From Lachnospiraceae bacterium (GTDB taxonomy: Bacteria > Bacillota > Clostridia > Lachnospirales > Lachnospiraceae): DNA of 44,436 nt. The stretch is taken from positions 1-44,436 of the forward strand of contig CAAEMT010000004.1 of NCBI GenBank assembly GCA_900757145.1, given 5' to 3'. Position numbers and translations under genes: made by a program. Shown piece after piece: positions 1 through 8,475 of the stretch; the first letter of the stretch is position 1, and each line of letters begins with the position of its first letter. The notes under the pieces are model-generated. The model did not search any database and had not been told where the DNA came from. It was given only the letters and a program-made list of their open reading frames with translations.

Positions 1-178
<178 letters not shown>

Positions 179-250
179 AATGTTTGATTCGGTCAGATAA
201 CGTCTTGGCTATCTTTCCTTTACTGTTTTAAAGGTCAGTTCCTTGAAATC

Positions 251-281
251 TTATAGAAAACTACTTCGCACTTTTCTATAA
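251..281 (-). other. 16S leader hairpin
   Basis: A perfect 10-bp inverted repeat (TTATAGAAAA ... TTTTCTATAA) with an 11-nt loop lies in the pre-16S leader. It is flanked by CTTGAAAA and TTTCAAGG segments that could also pair. Such leader stems are typical of rRNA processing or antitermination regions. The role is inferred from position. Confidence 0.6.
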
Positions 282-374
282 GCATGAATAAAACTTTTCA
301 AGAATTTTTCAAGGTTGTTTCACTGTTCAGTTATCAAGGTTCTTCGTTGTTGTCTCTTGCGAAGCAACTTCTAT

Positions 375-403
375 ATATTATCATAAGTTTTTTCGTTTGT
401 CAA
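375..403 (-). promoter_or_regulatory. rRNA promoter P2 (sigma-A)
   Basis: TTGACA (398-403), 17-bp spacer, TAATAT (375-380) on the minus strand, with an A-rich stretch just upstream that looks like an UP element. It is the promoter proximal to the 16S gene. Confidence 0.88.
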
Positions 404-501
404 CAACTTTTTTCAAGTTTTTTTAATTTCTTTTTTGACTCTTTCGAATCGGCTTTGTTGGTTTTGTTTGTGCTCTGCTGTTTCCCTCAGCAGCGAGACT
501 T

Positions 502-530
502 ATAATATCATCGCTTTCTGCTTTTGTCAA
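502..530 (-). promoter_or_regulatory. rRNA promoter P1 (sigma-A)
   Basis: TTGACA (525-530), 17-bp spacer, TATTAT (502-507) on the minus strand, preceded by an A-rich tract. With P2 it forms the tandem promoter arrangement usual for Firmicute rrn operons. The rest of 179-650 is AT-rich and holds no convincing gene. Confidence 0.88.
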
Positions 531-654
531 CACCTTTTTTTAATTTTTTTCATTTTTTTATCAACTATTTTAAAATCTCCTTTTTATCCTGTATTTTATA
601 CGCTTTACAGGCTCCAAACTGTTTGTCTGAACAGAAATATACATGAACTTTCTT

Positions 655-698
655 AATAATAAAACAGACAGCTCTGTTTGTGATGAACTGTCTGTTTC
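655..698 (-). terminator. Rho-independent terminator of the tryptophan ABC operon
   Basis: On the minus strand AAACAGACAG (688-697) pairs with CTGTCTGTTT (662-671), followed by a T-rich tail (TTTTATTATT). It lies about 25 bp after the stop codon of the ATPase gene and separates the transporter from the rRNA promoters. Confidence 0.8.
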
Positions 699-721
699 CC
701 TCATTTATTTTATATTGTCCT

Positions 722-1531
722 TTACTCTGCCCGTGACAAAAGAATCCGGTCATTATCAAGCACTTTACCTGCTCCTGCACTAAATTTTGCAAGCAGACCA
801 TCTACGGTAAGTCCATTCCTCTCTTCTCCTGAAATATCAAGTACGATACGTCCGGCATCCATCATCAGTGTGCGGTTGCCCAGCTCAAGCGCCGAATGCA
901 TATTGTGCGTGATCATCAGACATGCAAGCTGATTTTCTTCCACCACCTTTTTCGTCAGGGCAAGTACCTTCTCTGCCGTTGCAGGATCAAGCGCTGCGGT
1001 ATGTTCGTCAAGCAGCAGTATTTTCGGCGGAACGAGCGTTGCCATCAGAAGCGTAAGCGCCTGACGCTGTCCTCCGGACAACAGCCCTACCGGCTGCTTC
1101 ATACGGTCTTCCAATCCCATATCAAGCAGCGCGAGCCGTTCCCGAAACAGCTCCCGTTCTTTATTTGTTATTCTTGAAAAAACAGAATTTTTCCTTTTTG
1201 CCACACGCAGATAAGCCAAAGCCAAATTCTCCTCGATCGTCATATGAGGCGCTGTCCCGCGCATCGGGTCCTGAAACAAACGCCCGATCTGTACTGCCCT
1301 ACGGTACTCCGGCATATACGTAATATCTCTTTCATCAAGAAATATACTTCCTTCATCGATAAAAAAGTTTCCGCAAATGCAGTTGAAAAGAGTTGACTTT
1401 CCTGCCCCATTGCTTCCTATGATAGTTGCAAAGTCCCCACTTTCCACAGTCAGGCTCACGTTATTGAGCGCAACTTTTTCATTTACTGTTCCTCCATTAA
1501 ATACTTTTGTCACATTTTTAAGAGTCAGCAT
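722..1531 (-). CDS. ABC transporter ATP-binding protein, predicted tryptophan uptake (TrpZ/COG1101 type)
   Basis: A 269-aa cytoplasmic ATPase that would energise import by the permease encoded just upstream. Visible motifs are Walker A GSNGAGKST near residue 38, the signature LSGGQRQAL, and Walker B followed by LLLDEHTAALDP, the DEHTAAL form common in the COG1101 family. A conserved His follows in MITHNMHSAL. The start codon overlaps the 3' end of the permease gene by 7 bp, so the two are probably translationally coupled. It is the last gene of a three-gene operon (binding protein, permease, ATPase) controlled by an upstream T-box. The substrate is inferred from the T-box specifier, not from the ATPase itself. 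Confidence 0.92.
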   Translation of the reverse strand: MLTLKNVTKVFNGGTVNEKVALNNVSLTVESGDFATIIGSNGAGKSTLFNCICGNFFIDEGSIFLDERDITYMPEYRRAVQIGRLFQDPMRGTAPHMTIEENLALAYLRVAKRKNSVFSRITNKERELFRERLALLDMGLEDRMKQPVGLLSGGQRQALTLLMATLVPPKILLLDEHTAALDPATAEKVLALTKKVVEENQLACLMITHNMHSALELGNRTLMMDAGRIVLDISGEERNGLTVDGLLAKFSAGAGKVLDNDRILLSRAE

Positions 1532-2457
1532 GAACCGCGCCCTCCTTTTCTTGCTGAAGCAGCAGCCATTTTCTTTTTCTTAAAGGATATTTGACGTTTC
1601 AGATACGGAGAAGCGATTGCCACTGCAACTATGACCGCTGAAACAAGCTTGAGGCACTCTGCCGGAATATGCAGGCGAAGCGCAATCGCAATAGCAAATC
1701 GATACAGGCAGCTTCCTAAAATAACGCCAATGATCCTGCGTGTCATGTTTTGCTTGCCTACGAGCGTTTCACCAATGATCAAACTGGCAAGAGCAATTGT
1801 GACCATACCTGTTCCAAGATTGATATCACACGTTTTCTGATACTGCCCAATTAAGCAGCCGGACAGCGCCGTCAATGCCCCGGAAATACACAACCCCACT
1901 GTGATCGTGAATCCCGGATTGATGCTTGACGCCCGCACCATATCCGCATTATCTCCCGTCGCACGAATAGAAAGACCGATCCGCGTGCGCAGGAACCATG
2001 CAATGACAAGGCATACGATTATAACAATAATAACAGAAACTATCAGCTTATACCATGTACTGCCAAAGAGGTCTTTGCACAGACTGTACACGGTATCACT
2101 TTTAAAAATCGACAAATTCGATGAAAATCCCATTACTGCAAGATTAACGGTGTACAGTCCTGTATTTACAATAATTCCTGCAAGAATTGACTCTACGCCA
2201 AGCTTTGTCTGTAAAGCTGCCATGATATAACCGGAGCAAACCCCCGCTGCCATAGCAGCAAACAATGCCAGAACAGGATGGCCCATAATAGCAACCTGCG
2301 CGCCCACCGCACAGCCCAGTGTAAAGCAGCCGTCTGTGGACAAATCTGCAATATTCAGTATTGAATAGCTGATAAACAGCGCCAGCGCAACCAGCGCATA
2401 AATAAAACCGAGTTCCAGCGCACTCATTACGACCGGAAGTGATAACAGTGATTCCAT
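1525..2457 (-). CDS. ABC transporter permease, predicted tryptophan uptake (TrpY/COG4120 type)
   Basis: A 310-aa integral membrane protein with about eight or nine hydrophobic segments, ending in a basic cytoplasmic tail rich in Lys and Arg. The sequence around LFISYSILNIADLSTDGCF and the later ALASLIIGETL-like helix resemble the branched-chain/COG4120 permease family found with COG2984 binding proteins. It should form the membrane channel for substrate delivered by the lipoprotein or secreted binding protein encoded upstream. The ATG at 2457 is preceded by AGCAAGGAGTAT, a good ribosome binding site. A gap of 196 bp with no visible gene separates it from the binding-protein gene. Confidence 0.9.
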   Translation of the reverse strand: MESLLSLPVVMSALELGFIYALVALALFISYSILNIADLSTDGCFTLGCAVGAQVAIMGHPVLALFAAMAAGVCSGYIMAALQTKLGVESILAGIIVNTGLYTVNLAVMGFSSNLSIFKSDTVYSLCKDLFGSTWYKLIVSVIIVIIVCLVIAWFLRTRIGLSIRATGDNADMVRASSINPGFTITVGLCISGALTALSGCLIGQYQKTCDINLGTGMVTIALASLIIGETLVGKQNMTRRIIGVILGSCLYRFAIAIALRLHIPAECLKLVSAVIVAVAIASPYLKRQISFKKKKMAAASARKGGRGSC

Positions 2458-2653
2458 GAATATACTCCTTGCTTTCTTACTTTAAGATGCCAGGGTCAAA
2501 AATGAGGATAAAAGTGGTGCGTATGCACCGCGATATCCGAATTTCGGGGCAGAATTGTGAGATTACGAAGCACGAAACAATTCGCCAGGCATCGTTTGGC
2601 TTTAATATCGTTTTCATATACCTATTTCAAACAGCCGTCTACGTATCAGCCGT

Positions 2654-3658
2654 TTACTCAAATTCCTCTGCGGTAACTGTCTCCAAAACTGCGGTACACA
2701 GTTCTTCAAAGCTGTCATAATTCATTCCGAGGGCTTGTGCCGTCTCCGTATTAACCGTGGCAATTCCATTATCAAACGTCTGAATCGGAAGTTTCGCAGG
2801 ATCAGCTCCGGCAAGCACCTCTGCGATCATATCTGCCGTAGCCGTACCAACTCCCTCATAGTCTACGCCATAGCCGCAAAATGCGCCGTTTAACGCAAAA
2901 GAATCAGCACCAGCATAATGCGGAATACCTGCATCAATAAATTTCTCATAAATGCCAAGCTCCGCCGTCATGATCGTATTGTCAGTAGGAGTAAATACTG
3001 CATCAACACCGGATGCTACGAGCGCATCTGCTGCCTGTACGACCTCGGTGTTGTTTGTTCCTGTTTTTTCTATATACTCTATCCCTTTTTCTTTCAGATA
3101 TGCTTTCACATCTTCAATCGGCTGCTTGGAGGAATCCTCTGACTGACTATAGAGAAGTCCGACTGATTTGATCTCCGGATCTGCCGCCAGCATCAGGTCA
3201 ATGATCACTTTCGCATTAAGTGCATCAGATGTTCCTGTAATATTTCCTCCCGGCTCTTCCATACTCTCTGCCAAGCCCGCCCCTACTGGATCCGATACGG
3301 CCGAAAATACAATCGGAATATCTGTATCCTCCGCAGCCGCCTGTACGACCTGAGCTGCCGGAGTTGCGATCGGGACAATCACGTCTACCTCATCCGAAAT
3401 AAGCTGTGCGGCAATTTGGCCGAGTGTTGTAGCATCTGCCTGTCCGTTAAACACATATCCATCATAGACATATTTATCTTCGCCCTCCTCAGATAAAACA
3501 TCAAGCCGTTCTTCGATCGCCGCCTCAATCTGATTGAGAGAGGCGTCATCCACAAACTGGATAATACCGACCTTGTATTCTGCTGCCATTGCTGTACCTG
3601 CAAACATAATGGATGCCATAACGGATGCTGCTGTGATTGCTAATACTTTTCTCTTCAT
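2654..3658 (-). CDS. ABC transporter substrate-binding protein, predicted tryptophan uptake (TrpX/COG2984)
   Basis: A 334-aa exported protein of the COG2984 periplasmic-binding-like family. The N-terminus MKRKVLAITAASVMASIMFA ending in AMA/AEYKVG is a signal peptide. No lipobox Cys is obvious, so anchoring is unclear. The mature part shows the family pattern: an early VGIIQFVDDASLNQ strand, a DVIVPIATPAAQ segment, PIVFSAVSDPVGAGL, and SVGLLYSQSEDSS. The ATG at 3658 was chosen because AAAGGAGAAC lies 7-8 bp upstream and the signal peptide begins there. A longer upstream reading frame would run into the leader region. First gene of the operon, about 185 bp after the T-box terminator. Confidence 0.92.
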   Translation of the reverse strand: MKRKVLAITAASVMASIMFAGTAMAAEYKVGIIQFVDDASLNQIEAAIEERLDVLSEEGEDKYVYDGYVFNGQADATTLGQIAAQLISDEVDVIVPIATPAAQVVQAAAEDTDIPIVFSAVSDPVGAGLAESMEEPGGNITGTSDALNAKVIIDLMLAADPEIKSVGLLYSQSEDSSKQPIEDVKAYLKEKGIEYIEKTGTNNTEVVQAADALVASGVDAVFTPTDNTIMTAELGIYEKFIDAGIPHYAGADSFALNGAFCGYGVDYEGVGTATADMIAEVLAGADPAKLPIQTFDNGIATVNTETAQALGMNYDSFEELCTAVLETVTAEEFE

Positions 3659-3842
3659 AATATTGTTCTCCTTTTCTTTTGCGGGCCGTGCCCGGTGATC
3701 TGCTGGTTCAAAGGAGGAACCGGAAGTAAATGTGGAAATCCGCTTGGCTGCAAGCAGCCGTTCCGCTGCACTTCCATGCTTCGCCGTGCTGCAAGCAGCC
3801 AGCGTTCCATGCAACGATTTTGCACGGCTCATTGCTTTCGCG

Positions 3843-3890
3843 AAAAAAAACGTCCCAGATATATAATATGATATTATATAATCTGAGACG
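3843..3890 (-). terminator. T-box intrinsic terminator (attenuator)
   Basis: CGTCTCAGAT (3881-3890) pairs with ATCTGGGACG (3851-3860) and the AT-rich arms between them extend the stem. Eight T residues follow (3843-3850). It lies immediately after the antiterminator sequence, as expected for transcriptional attenuation. Confidence 0.92.
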
Positions 3891-4131
3891 GTAATAAGCT
3901 CTTATTATCGCGGTGCCACTCACTTTGACGTATTGTCCACTTTCGCATGTACTATCATACACTCCTGATTGATAACGGGTTCGGTTCCCGGCAAGTCCTA
4001 CTAAAATATTCAGACCGCCCTCAAAAGTCCATTCAGCAAACTGTTCCGTACTACAATTCCACCACCTGCAGCTCTCTGTAACTTCACGATGTATGCTTAC
4101 TTCTCTTTCTCATCGGTTTCTTCCTTTGTTG
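3843..4131 (-). ncRNA. Tryptophan-responsive T-box riboswitch leader
   Basis: The conserved T-box core AGTGGCACCGCG lies on the minus strand (about 3910-3920). In Stem I the context GCTGAATGGACTTTTGAGGG places the specifier triplet TGG (Trp) at 4029-4031. The antiterminator bulge TGGC (3915-3918) would pair with an acceptor end GCCA, which agrees with a discriminator G as in tRNA-Trp. Upstream are the expected GATGAGAAAGAGAAGTA and AGAGAGC elements of Stem I. A strong promoter precedes it and a terminator hairpin ends it. When uncharged tRNA-Trp binds, read-through into the ABC transporter genes is expected. Confidence 0.93.
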
Positions 4132-4137
4132 TGGTAA

Positions 4138-4166
4138 AGTGTAACACTGAAAAAGAAATTTGTCAA
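4138..4166 (-). promoter_or_regulatory. Promoter of the T-box/tryptophan ABC operon
   Basis: TTGACA (4161-4166), 17-bp spacer, TACACT (4138-4143) on the minus strand, a near-consensus sigma-A promoter placed directly before the T-box Stem I. Confidence 0.88.
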
Positions 4167-4198
4167 TCCCTTTTGTATTTATTTTTATACAATCCTGT

Positions 4199-5161
4199 CT
4201 ACACAAACATTGCCACTGTGCGGACTACGATCTCGAGAAACAGATTCGAGTCATACAATGCACTAAGCGTCTGACTGCTCTGCACCATATCCATAAGCTG
4301 CAGCCCCCACTGTGTCGCAGATGTCATGGAAAGAATCAAAAAGAACAGCCATAGAAAGAACAGTGCCTGGACCAATCCCAAAATAAGACCAAGCAGCCTA
4401 TTCAGACCGCCGATCAGTGGTATATGCGCCAGAATATCAAGCGCGCCTATAACAAGATGCAGAAGTATCTGTACCAGAATAACAGCTGCTACAAATGCAA
4501 TCACATTCAGGATCACTGTAGCGAGAAAATGTACAAGATAATCTGCAAAACCTGTGACTCCAAGACTTCGATAGCCTTCGTCATTATTATAGTCCAGCAA
4601 AAGATCCCGCAGCGCCTCCGGAATCGGAAGATGTTCGATCAACTCTGTCTGCTCAATCTTCGTAAGCTGCCCTGTTCCACTGCCCTGTACACCACCCTCT
4701 TCTGCACCAAAATACTGCTGTATATACTGCTGCGCATACTTTTCCTTATATGCTTCTAACTGCTCATCACTGAGCGCATCGACAACCGCACTGTCATAGC
4801 CGTACTGTTCCATTAGGCTTTTTATCTGCTCACGGCTTATATCGCTGTAATCCGATATAGCATTAGCCATCTTTAACGAATCCTGTCCGCCCCAAGTACC
4901 GCTCTGTACATCTACATTTTCCATTGTAATCGCATCTGCCAGATTCTCCGCCATGACCTCCCTGCACTGTTTTACAATGTAATCATATACCGGCGTTTCT
5001 GTCTTTAAAAATTCAGTCATATATGGCAGAAAGACAGCCACCAGTATGATCGAGATCACAAAGGACAGCATAGACGCCAGCTTTCGTACGAAACCTTTTC
5101 GCCACCCCGCAATTGCAAAAACAGCGATCAGTATGACAACTGCGATCTCAAGTATATTCAT
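4199..5161 (-). CDS. CvpA family membrane protein
   Basis: A 320-aa membrane protein. Residues 1-50 give two hydrophobic helices around the family's short GWRKGFVRKLASMLSFV motif, and residues 210-320 give two or three more. Between them is a hydrophilic extracytoplasmic or cytoplasmic segment of about 130 residues that is larger than in compact CvpA proteins (about 160-180 aa) and rich in Gln, Glu and Tyr. CvpA is the colicin V production family. Its function in Firmicutes is not settled (envelope or stress roles have been proposed). It begins 20 bp after the DUF5711 gene and is probably co-transcribed with it. Confidence 0.85.
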   Translation of the reverse strand: MNILEIAVVILIAVFAIAGWRKGFVRKLASMLSFVISIILVAVFLPYMTEFLKTETPVYDYIVKQCREVMAENLADAITMENVDVQSGTWGGQDSLKMANAISDYSDISREQIKSLMEQYGYDSAVVDALSDEQLEAYKEKYAQQYIQQYFGAEEGGVQGSGTGQLTKIEQTELIEHLPIPEALRDLLLDYNNDEGYRSLGVTGFADYLVHFLATVILNVIAFVAAVILVQILLHLVIGALDILAHIPLIGGLNRLLGLILGLVQALFFLWLFFLILSMTSATQWGLQLMDMVQSSQTLSALYDSNLFLEIVVRTVAMFV

Positions 5162-5181
5162 AATCTCCTCCTGTCTCCAGA

Positions 5182-6480
5182 TCAGCTAATGCGTATCTGG
5201 TCAAAGCTGTCATCCGTTATTACTAAATATTTTCTGAATTCAGAAAAATAGAATATATCCTCAATATCTTTTTCGTAAGCAGATGAAAAGCGGTGCTGTC
5301 CCGACGATGTAAATACCTCACAGTTTCTGATTCCGTACATCAGTATCTGTCCGTTCTGCATTTTTACATGTTCAAACTCCGCATTTATATTCCTTTCCGC
5401 TTTTTTGCGTCCGCGGTAATTATACATCTCCAGATGGTATGCTGCATTATCTTCCTCACTTTCAAACAGAAAGCCTATCGTTTCTCCATCGTGAAACGTA
5501 CTCATTATCTCCTTTTCAAATACTTCCTCATGCGTCTGTTCAAACTCATCGTTTCCTTTAAACACCTTAAATCCATTGTCGGCAACTGCAACTGCTCTCG
5601 TATTATCTGTAAAGTAAATCTCTGGTATCACCTGCTCTGCATAGCTCTGCCTGCCCACCACATGATCGTTATCTGCCTGTCCTGCCGCACCGAAATTGTA
5701 AAAAACGACATTGCTCGTAATTCTTCCGCCCTCAATGCTCAGATACGATACCGCCAGCTTCTGTCCGTTCGGCGAAAGATCGATATCAAGAGGATATCCT
5801 GACTCTGTCATCGTCACCTTCGTATTCGCAATAGAAGTACCGTCCGCCTGATACAAATTTACCCAGGTAACATTTTCTTCCTGCAAAACAACAGCCACCA
5901 CGCCCTGATGCGACACACGGACCTTCAGGATCGGCAGGAGTGTCTCAAAGCTGCCTACCAGACCGTCTTTATTCACGACATATACCTGATTCCCCTGCTG
6001 CTCTGCTACCGCCATAGTTGTATCGCACACATCAGCGATCGGCGCCTGCATATTGTAGGTAATACTCCATTTCAGTTCATTCTCCCGTGTCACACAGGAT
6101 ATACCGTCAGAATTATACCGATACAGATTTTTCCCTGCCTCTTTGTACTGTGTTCCGGAAGACGCCTCTTTTTCATAAGACTTGGCAATAATATAATCCT
6201 CAAATGTGTGAAACTGGTTATATAAGACGAAACCGCCTGCAATCGCAGCCAGCAAAACCACGATTGCAAGCCGTCTCCGAAATACCCATTTCCTGTTGCG
6301 CGCCAGCCGCTCCTCCAGATTCTCCTCCGGTGTGTCATCTAACAGCAATTTCTCAGCAGACAGGGGCTCTTCTTCCATCTGCATCTCATCTTCAAGGTCT
6401 ATATCGTCATCATCCAGCTTTAAAAACTGGCTCTTTTCTTTCAGTTTTTCAGTAAATGCCTTCCATTTTTCTTTTTTCAT
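5182..6480 (-). CDS. DUF5711 family single-pass membrane protein
   Basis: A 432-aa protein. Residues 1-65 are highly charged and acidic and predicted cytoplasmic. RRRLAIVVLLAAIAGGFVLY near residues 68-88 is a single transmembrane segment. The rest (about 340 aa) is predicted outside and has recurrent short beta-strand stretches of the WD40/PQQ-like propeller sort (for example DLSPNGQKLAVSYLSIEGG and FTDNTRAVAVADNGFKVF), the pattern of DUF5711 proteins of Clostridia. The biochemical function is unknown. The pairing with the downstream CvpA gene suggests a shared envelope role. Its ATG is preceded by a weak site, AAAGATG. Confidence 0.8.
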   Translation of the reverse strand: MKKEKWKAFTEKLKEKSQFLKLDDDDIDLEDEMQMEEEPLSAEKLLLDDTPEENLEERLARNRKWVFRRRLAIVVLLAAIAGGFVLYNQFHTFEDYIIAKSYEKEASSGTQYKEAGKNLYRYNSDGISCVTRENELKWSITYNMQAPIADVCDTTMAVAEQQGNQVYVVNKDGLVGSFETLLPILKVRVSHQGVVAVVLQEENVTWVNLYQADGTSIANTKVTMTESGYPLDIDLSPNGQKLAVSYLSIEGGRITSNVVFYNFGAAGQADNDHVVGRQSYAEQVIPEIYFTDNTRAVAVADNGFKVFKGNDEFEQTHEEVFEKEIMSTFHDGETIGFLFESEEDNAAYHLEMYNYRGRKKAERNINAEFEHVKMQNGQILMYGIRNCEVFTSSGQHRFSSAYEKDIEDIFYFSEFRKYLVITDDSFDQIRIS

Positions 6481-6607
6481 CTTTTATACCTGTCTTTAAA
6501 TTTTCCATGTTTATCCTGTTTCACATCTTCCCAAGATGCATACTGTAATATCAGAACAGATGCATTCAGACTGCCAAACCTGTGATATACCATTCTTTTC
6601 TGTGTGT

Positions 6608-6636
6608 ATCATACCAGAAAGCTCCACCAAGCGCAA
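6608..6636 (-). promoter_or_regulatory. Promoter for the DUF5711-cvpA unit
   Basis: TTGCGC (6631-6636), 17-bp spacer, TATGAT (6608-6613) on the minus strand, about 130 bp upstream of the DUF5711 start. The remaining bases of 6481-6729 contain no convincing gene. Confidence 0.7.
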
Positions 6637-6729
6637 CCGTTACCGCATGAGGTGGCGGCGCAGTTTTTCCGCTCCCAGTATAAATTCCTGCTTGGATATG
6701 ATTAAAATTTGCGGATTTTTCTATTTTCT

Positions 6730-8289
6730 CTAGGGCAGTACAATCTTCTGTCCCGGCATGATCTTGTTTGCATCAGAGATATTATTCACTTCACAGAGGT
6801 GCGCAAGCTGTTCAATGCTTCCATAATACTGCTTACAAATATCAGCCAGTGTGTCCCCCGGCCTGATCACATAAGAAGCCTGAGCGCTGCGCGCCGCTGT
6901 CTCCTGCGCACTCTCCTGAAGCCTGGCATCCGTCTCTTCATCCTCCCAGAATCCGTCCGACCCCGCCATCCATGCCGCATTTTCATCCTGCACCTGCGTT
7001 TCCTGCCCTCCCGGATTCTGCCTGCTGCCATCTTGCACTTGCGTTTCCTGTACTCCCTGTGTTTGAGTATCTGCCGTATCTGCGGCATCCCCGCTCTGCA
7101 AATCCGCTTGCGTCTGCAGATCCCCGCTCTGCTGATCTGCTTCCGCCTGCATATCCCCGCTCTGCAAGTCTGCTTTTTCCTGTATATCTACGTTTTGCAG
7201 ATCTGCTTCCTCCTGTATATCTGCTTTCTCCTGTATATCTACGTTCTGCAGGTCTGCCTCCTCCTGTATATCCGCGCTCTGCAAGTCTGCTGTATACTGC
7301 GCCGAAGCCTCCTGCGCTTCCGCCTCCTTCTGCGCTGTGTCTTCTGATTCCTGCAATGCCAGCATTCTCTCCTTTGTATATTCCAGATCCCTTTGTCCGT
7401 TTGGTTCCTTACTGCTCATATTCGTCACATTACGCACTTTTCGTATCTCATCTATCCTGTTTACTGCAACTGCCCCCGCCACAAGCACCGTAATCACAAA
7501 AAAAGAACTCGCCAATTTAAGCATGCTTCCCGCTTTCTGCTCGCTTTTTTCCCTGATCTTCTCGCGGAAATTTTTGATCGCACGCTCCGAAGTGTTCTCT
7601 TGCTCAACTGTAGATGCCCCGAATACGTCAGAAAGATACTCCTGCATCTTGCGATTCTGCTCATAAAATACAAAGTATCCGTGTATGCGCCGGTATTCGC
7701 TCTCGTTTCTCCAGTAAACCGTCTCTTCCTGCTCCTGCAAATGAAAAATGAGCTGCCGTGTTCCCGGAAGGATCTCGAAAAGCCGCTCCAATAACTCCGG
7801 GGAGTACTTGCCGATCACGCAGCACCCCTCCACATCCCAGCCCGGAAAGTATTCGATCCGCCCTTTATGGAGCCGTTCTTTTAAGGTAAGCGGCGGTTTT
7901 TCAATGCACTCTTCTTCACTCTTTCGTTCCGTCTGCTCCTGCATACTCTCAGTCTTCTTCGTCTGTGCATCTGCGTTGTTTTCTTTGCTTTCTTTGTTTC
8001 CTTTATCTTCTGTATTTTCCTGCTGTGCTTCTTTTATTTCTTCCCTCGTATTAGCACATCTTTTATTTTCCTCTTCCCAGGGTACCTCGTAAATCCCTCT
8101 GACAAAAATATAAGTGCCTTCCATCGTTTCATGCCGTTCTCCGAGAAGAATTCCGATGCTTCCATTTTCTCCCTGCTGTTCCTTTTTACGGATATACGTC
8201 ATGACGTAATCTTCCATATATATTTTTTCTTTGCCATGCACATCTCCCATCTGACGTATGTTTTTCGGCAATACGATTTCTTTGCCCAT
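6730..8289 (-). CDS. LysM-domain protein with internal repeat tract (SafA/SpoVID-like envelope or spore protein)
   Basis: A 519-aa protein. The N-terminal ~190 residues form a conserved-looking domain with strands such as SIGILLGERHE and YIFVRGIYEVPW, interrupted by a long Glu/Lys/Asn-rich insertion. Near residue 275 KLASSFFVITVLVAGAVAV is a transmembrane segment. A Gln/Asp-rich tract of 10-11-residue imperfect repeats follows (units like ADLQNVDIQEK and ADLQSGD, DNA about 7075-7290). The C-terminal 48 residues are one LysM domain (YVIRPGDTLADICKQYYGS ... NKIMPGQKIVLP) that should bind peptidoglycan. The ATG at 8289 was chosen for its AAAAGGAGTGAGAGGAG site; the frame is open further upstream without a better site. 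The N-terminal fold is uncertain (MPN-like is one guess). A spore or cell-wall location is inference. Confidence 0.8.
   Translation of the reverse strand: MGKEIVLPKNIRQMGDVHGKEKIYMEDYVMTYIRKKEQQGENGSIGILLGERHETMEGTYIFVRGIYEVPWEEENKRCANTREEIKEAQQENTEDKGNKESKENNADAQTKKTESMQEQTERKSEEECIEKPPLTLKERLHKGRIEYFPGWDVEGCCVIGKYSPELLERLFEILPGTRQLIFHLQEQEETVYWRNESEYRRIHGYFVFYEQNRKMQEYLSDVFGASTVEQENTSERAIKNFREKIREKSEQKAGSMLKLASSFFVITVLVAGAVAVNRIDEIRKVRNVTNMSSKEPNGQRDLEYTKERMLALQESEDTAQKEAEAQEASAQYTADLQSADIQEEADLQNVDIQEKADIQEEADLQNVDIQEKADLQSGDMQAEADQQSGDLQTQADLQSGDAADTADTQTQGVQETQVQDGSRQNPGGQETQVQDENAAWMAGSDGFWEDEETDARLQESAQETAARSAQASYVIRPGDTLADICKQYYGSIEQLAHLCEVNNISDANKIMPGQKIVLP
7075..7290 (-). repeat. 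In-gene tandem repeats of the LysM protein
   Basis: Degenerate ~33-bp units encode Asp-Leu-Gln/Asp-Ile-Gln blocks. The stretch CTGCAAGTCTGC/CTGCAGATCTGC alternates with CTCCTGTATATC on the plus strand many times. Such tracts can change length by slippage or recombination. Confidence 0.75.
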
Positions 8290-8416
8290 ACTCCTCTCAC
8301 TCCTTTTCCTTATTCGCCTAAGCATTACCTTACCATACACTTTATGCAGAATTTGGTGATTCATGGACAAAAATAATAATTTTTTTAAATGGGCGTACGC
8401 AGCTTCGGACAATCCG

Positions 8417-8446
8417 GTATATTTTGATATGAATACGGATACAATA
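8417..8446 (+). promoter_or_regulatory. Possible forespore (sigma-F/G-like) promoter of yyaC
   Basis: GTATA (8417-8421) and GATACAATA (8438-8446), about 16 bp apart, resemble a sigma-F/sigma-G promoter (GHATR - 15 - CATNNTA) in a suitable place 30 bp before yyaC. The match is imperfect and a sigma-A reading of TACAAT is also possible. Confidence 0.3.
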
Positions 8447-8475
8447 AGAAAAACAAGCCTGCCGGAGGTCGTGCC

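Noticed and set aside
2654..3832. Longer N-terminal start for the substrate-binding protein (at 3832)
   Set aside because: The extra 58 residues have no signal-peptide character and cover the leader downstream of the T-box. The ATG at 3658 has a good ribosome binding site and starts a clear signal peptide.
6960..7300. Possible CRISPR-like array from the periodic repeats
   Set aside because: The units are contiguous and in frame within a coding gene, with no unique spacers of even length.
6709..7493. Leu/Pro-rich repetitive plus-strand frames opposite the LysM gene
   Set aside because: They are the reverse reading of the Gln/Asp repeat tract of the LysM protein; the minus strand has the recognisable LysM domain and a good start.
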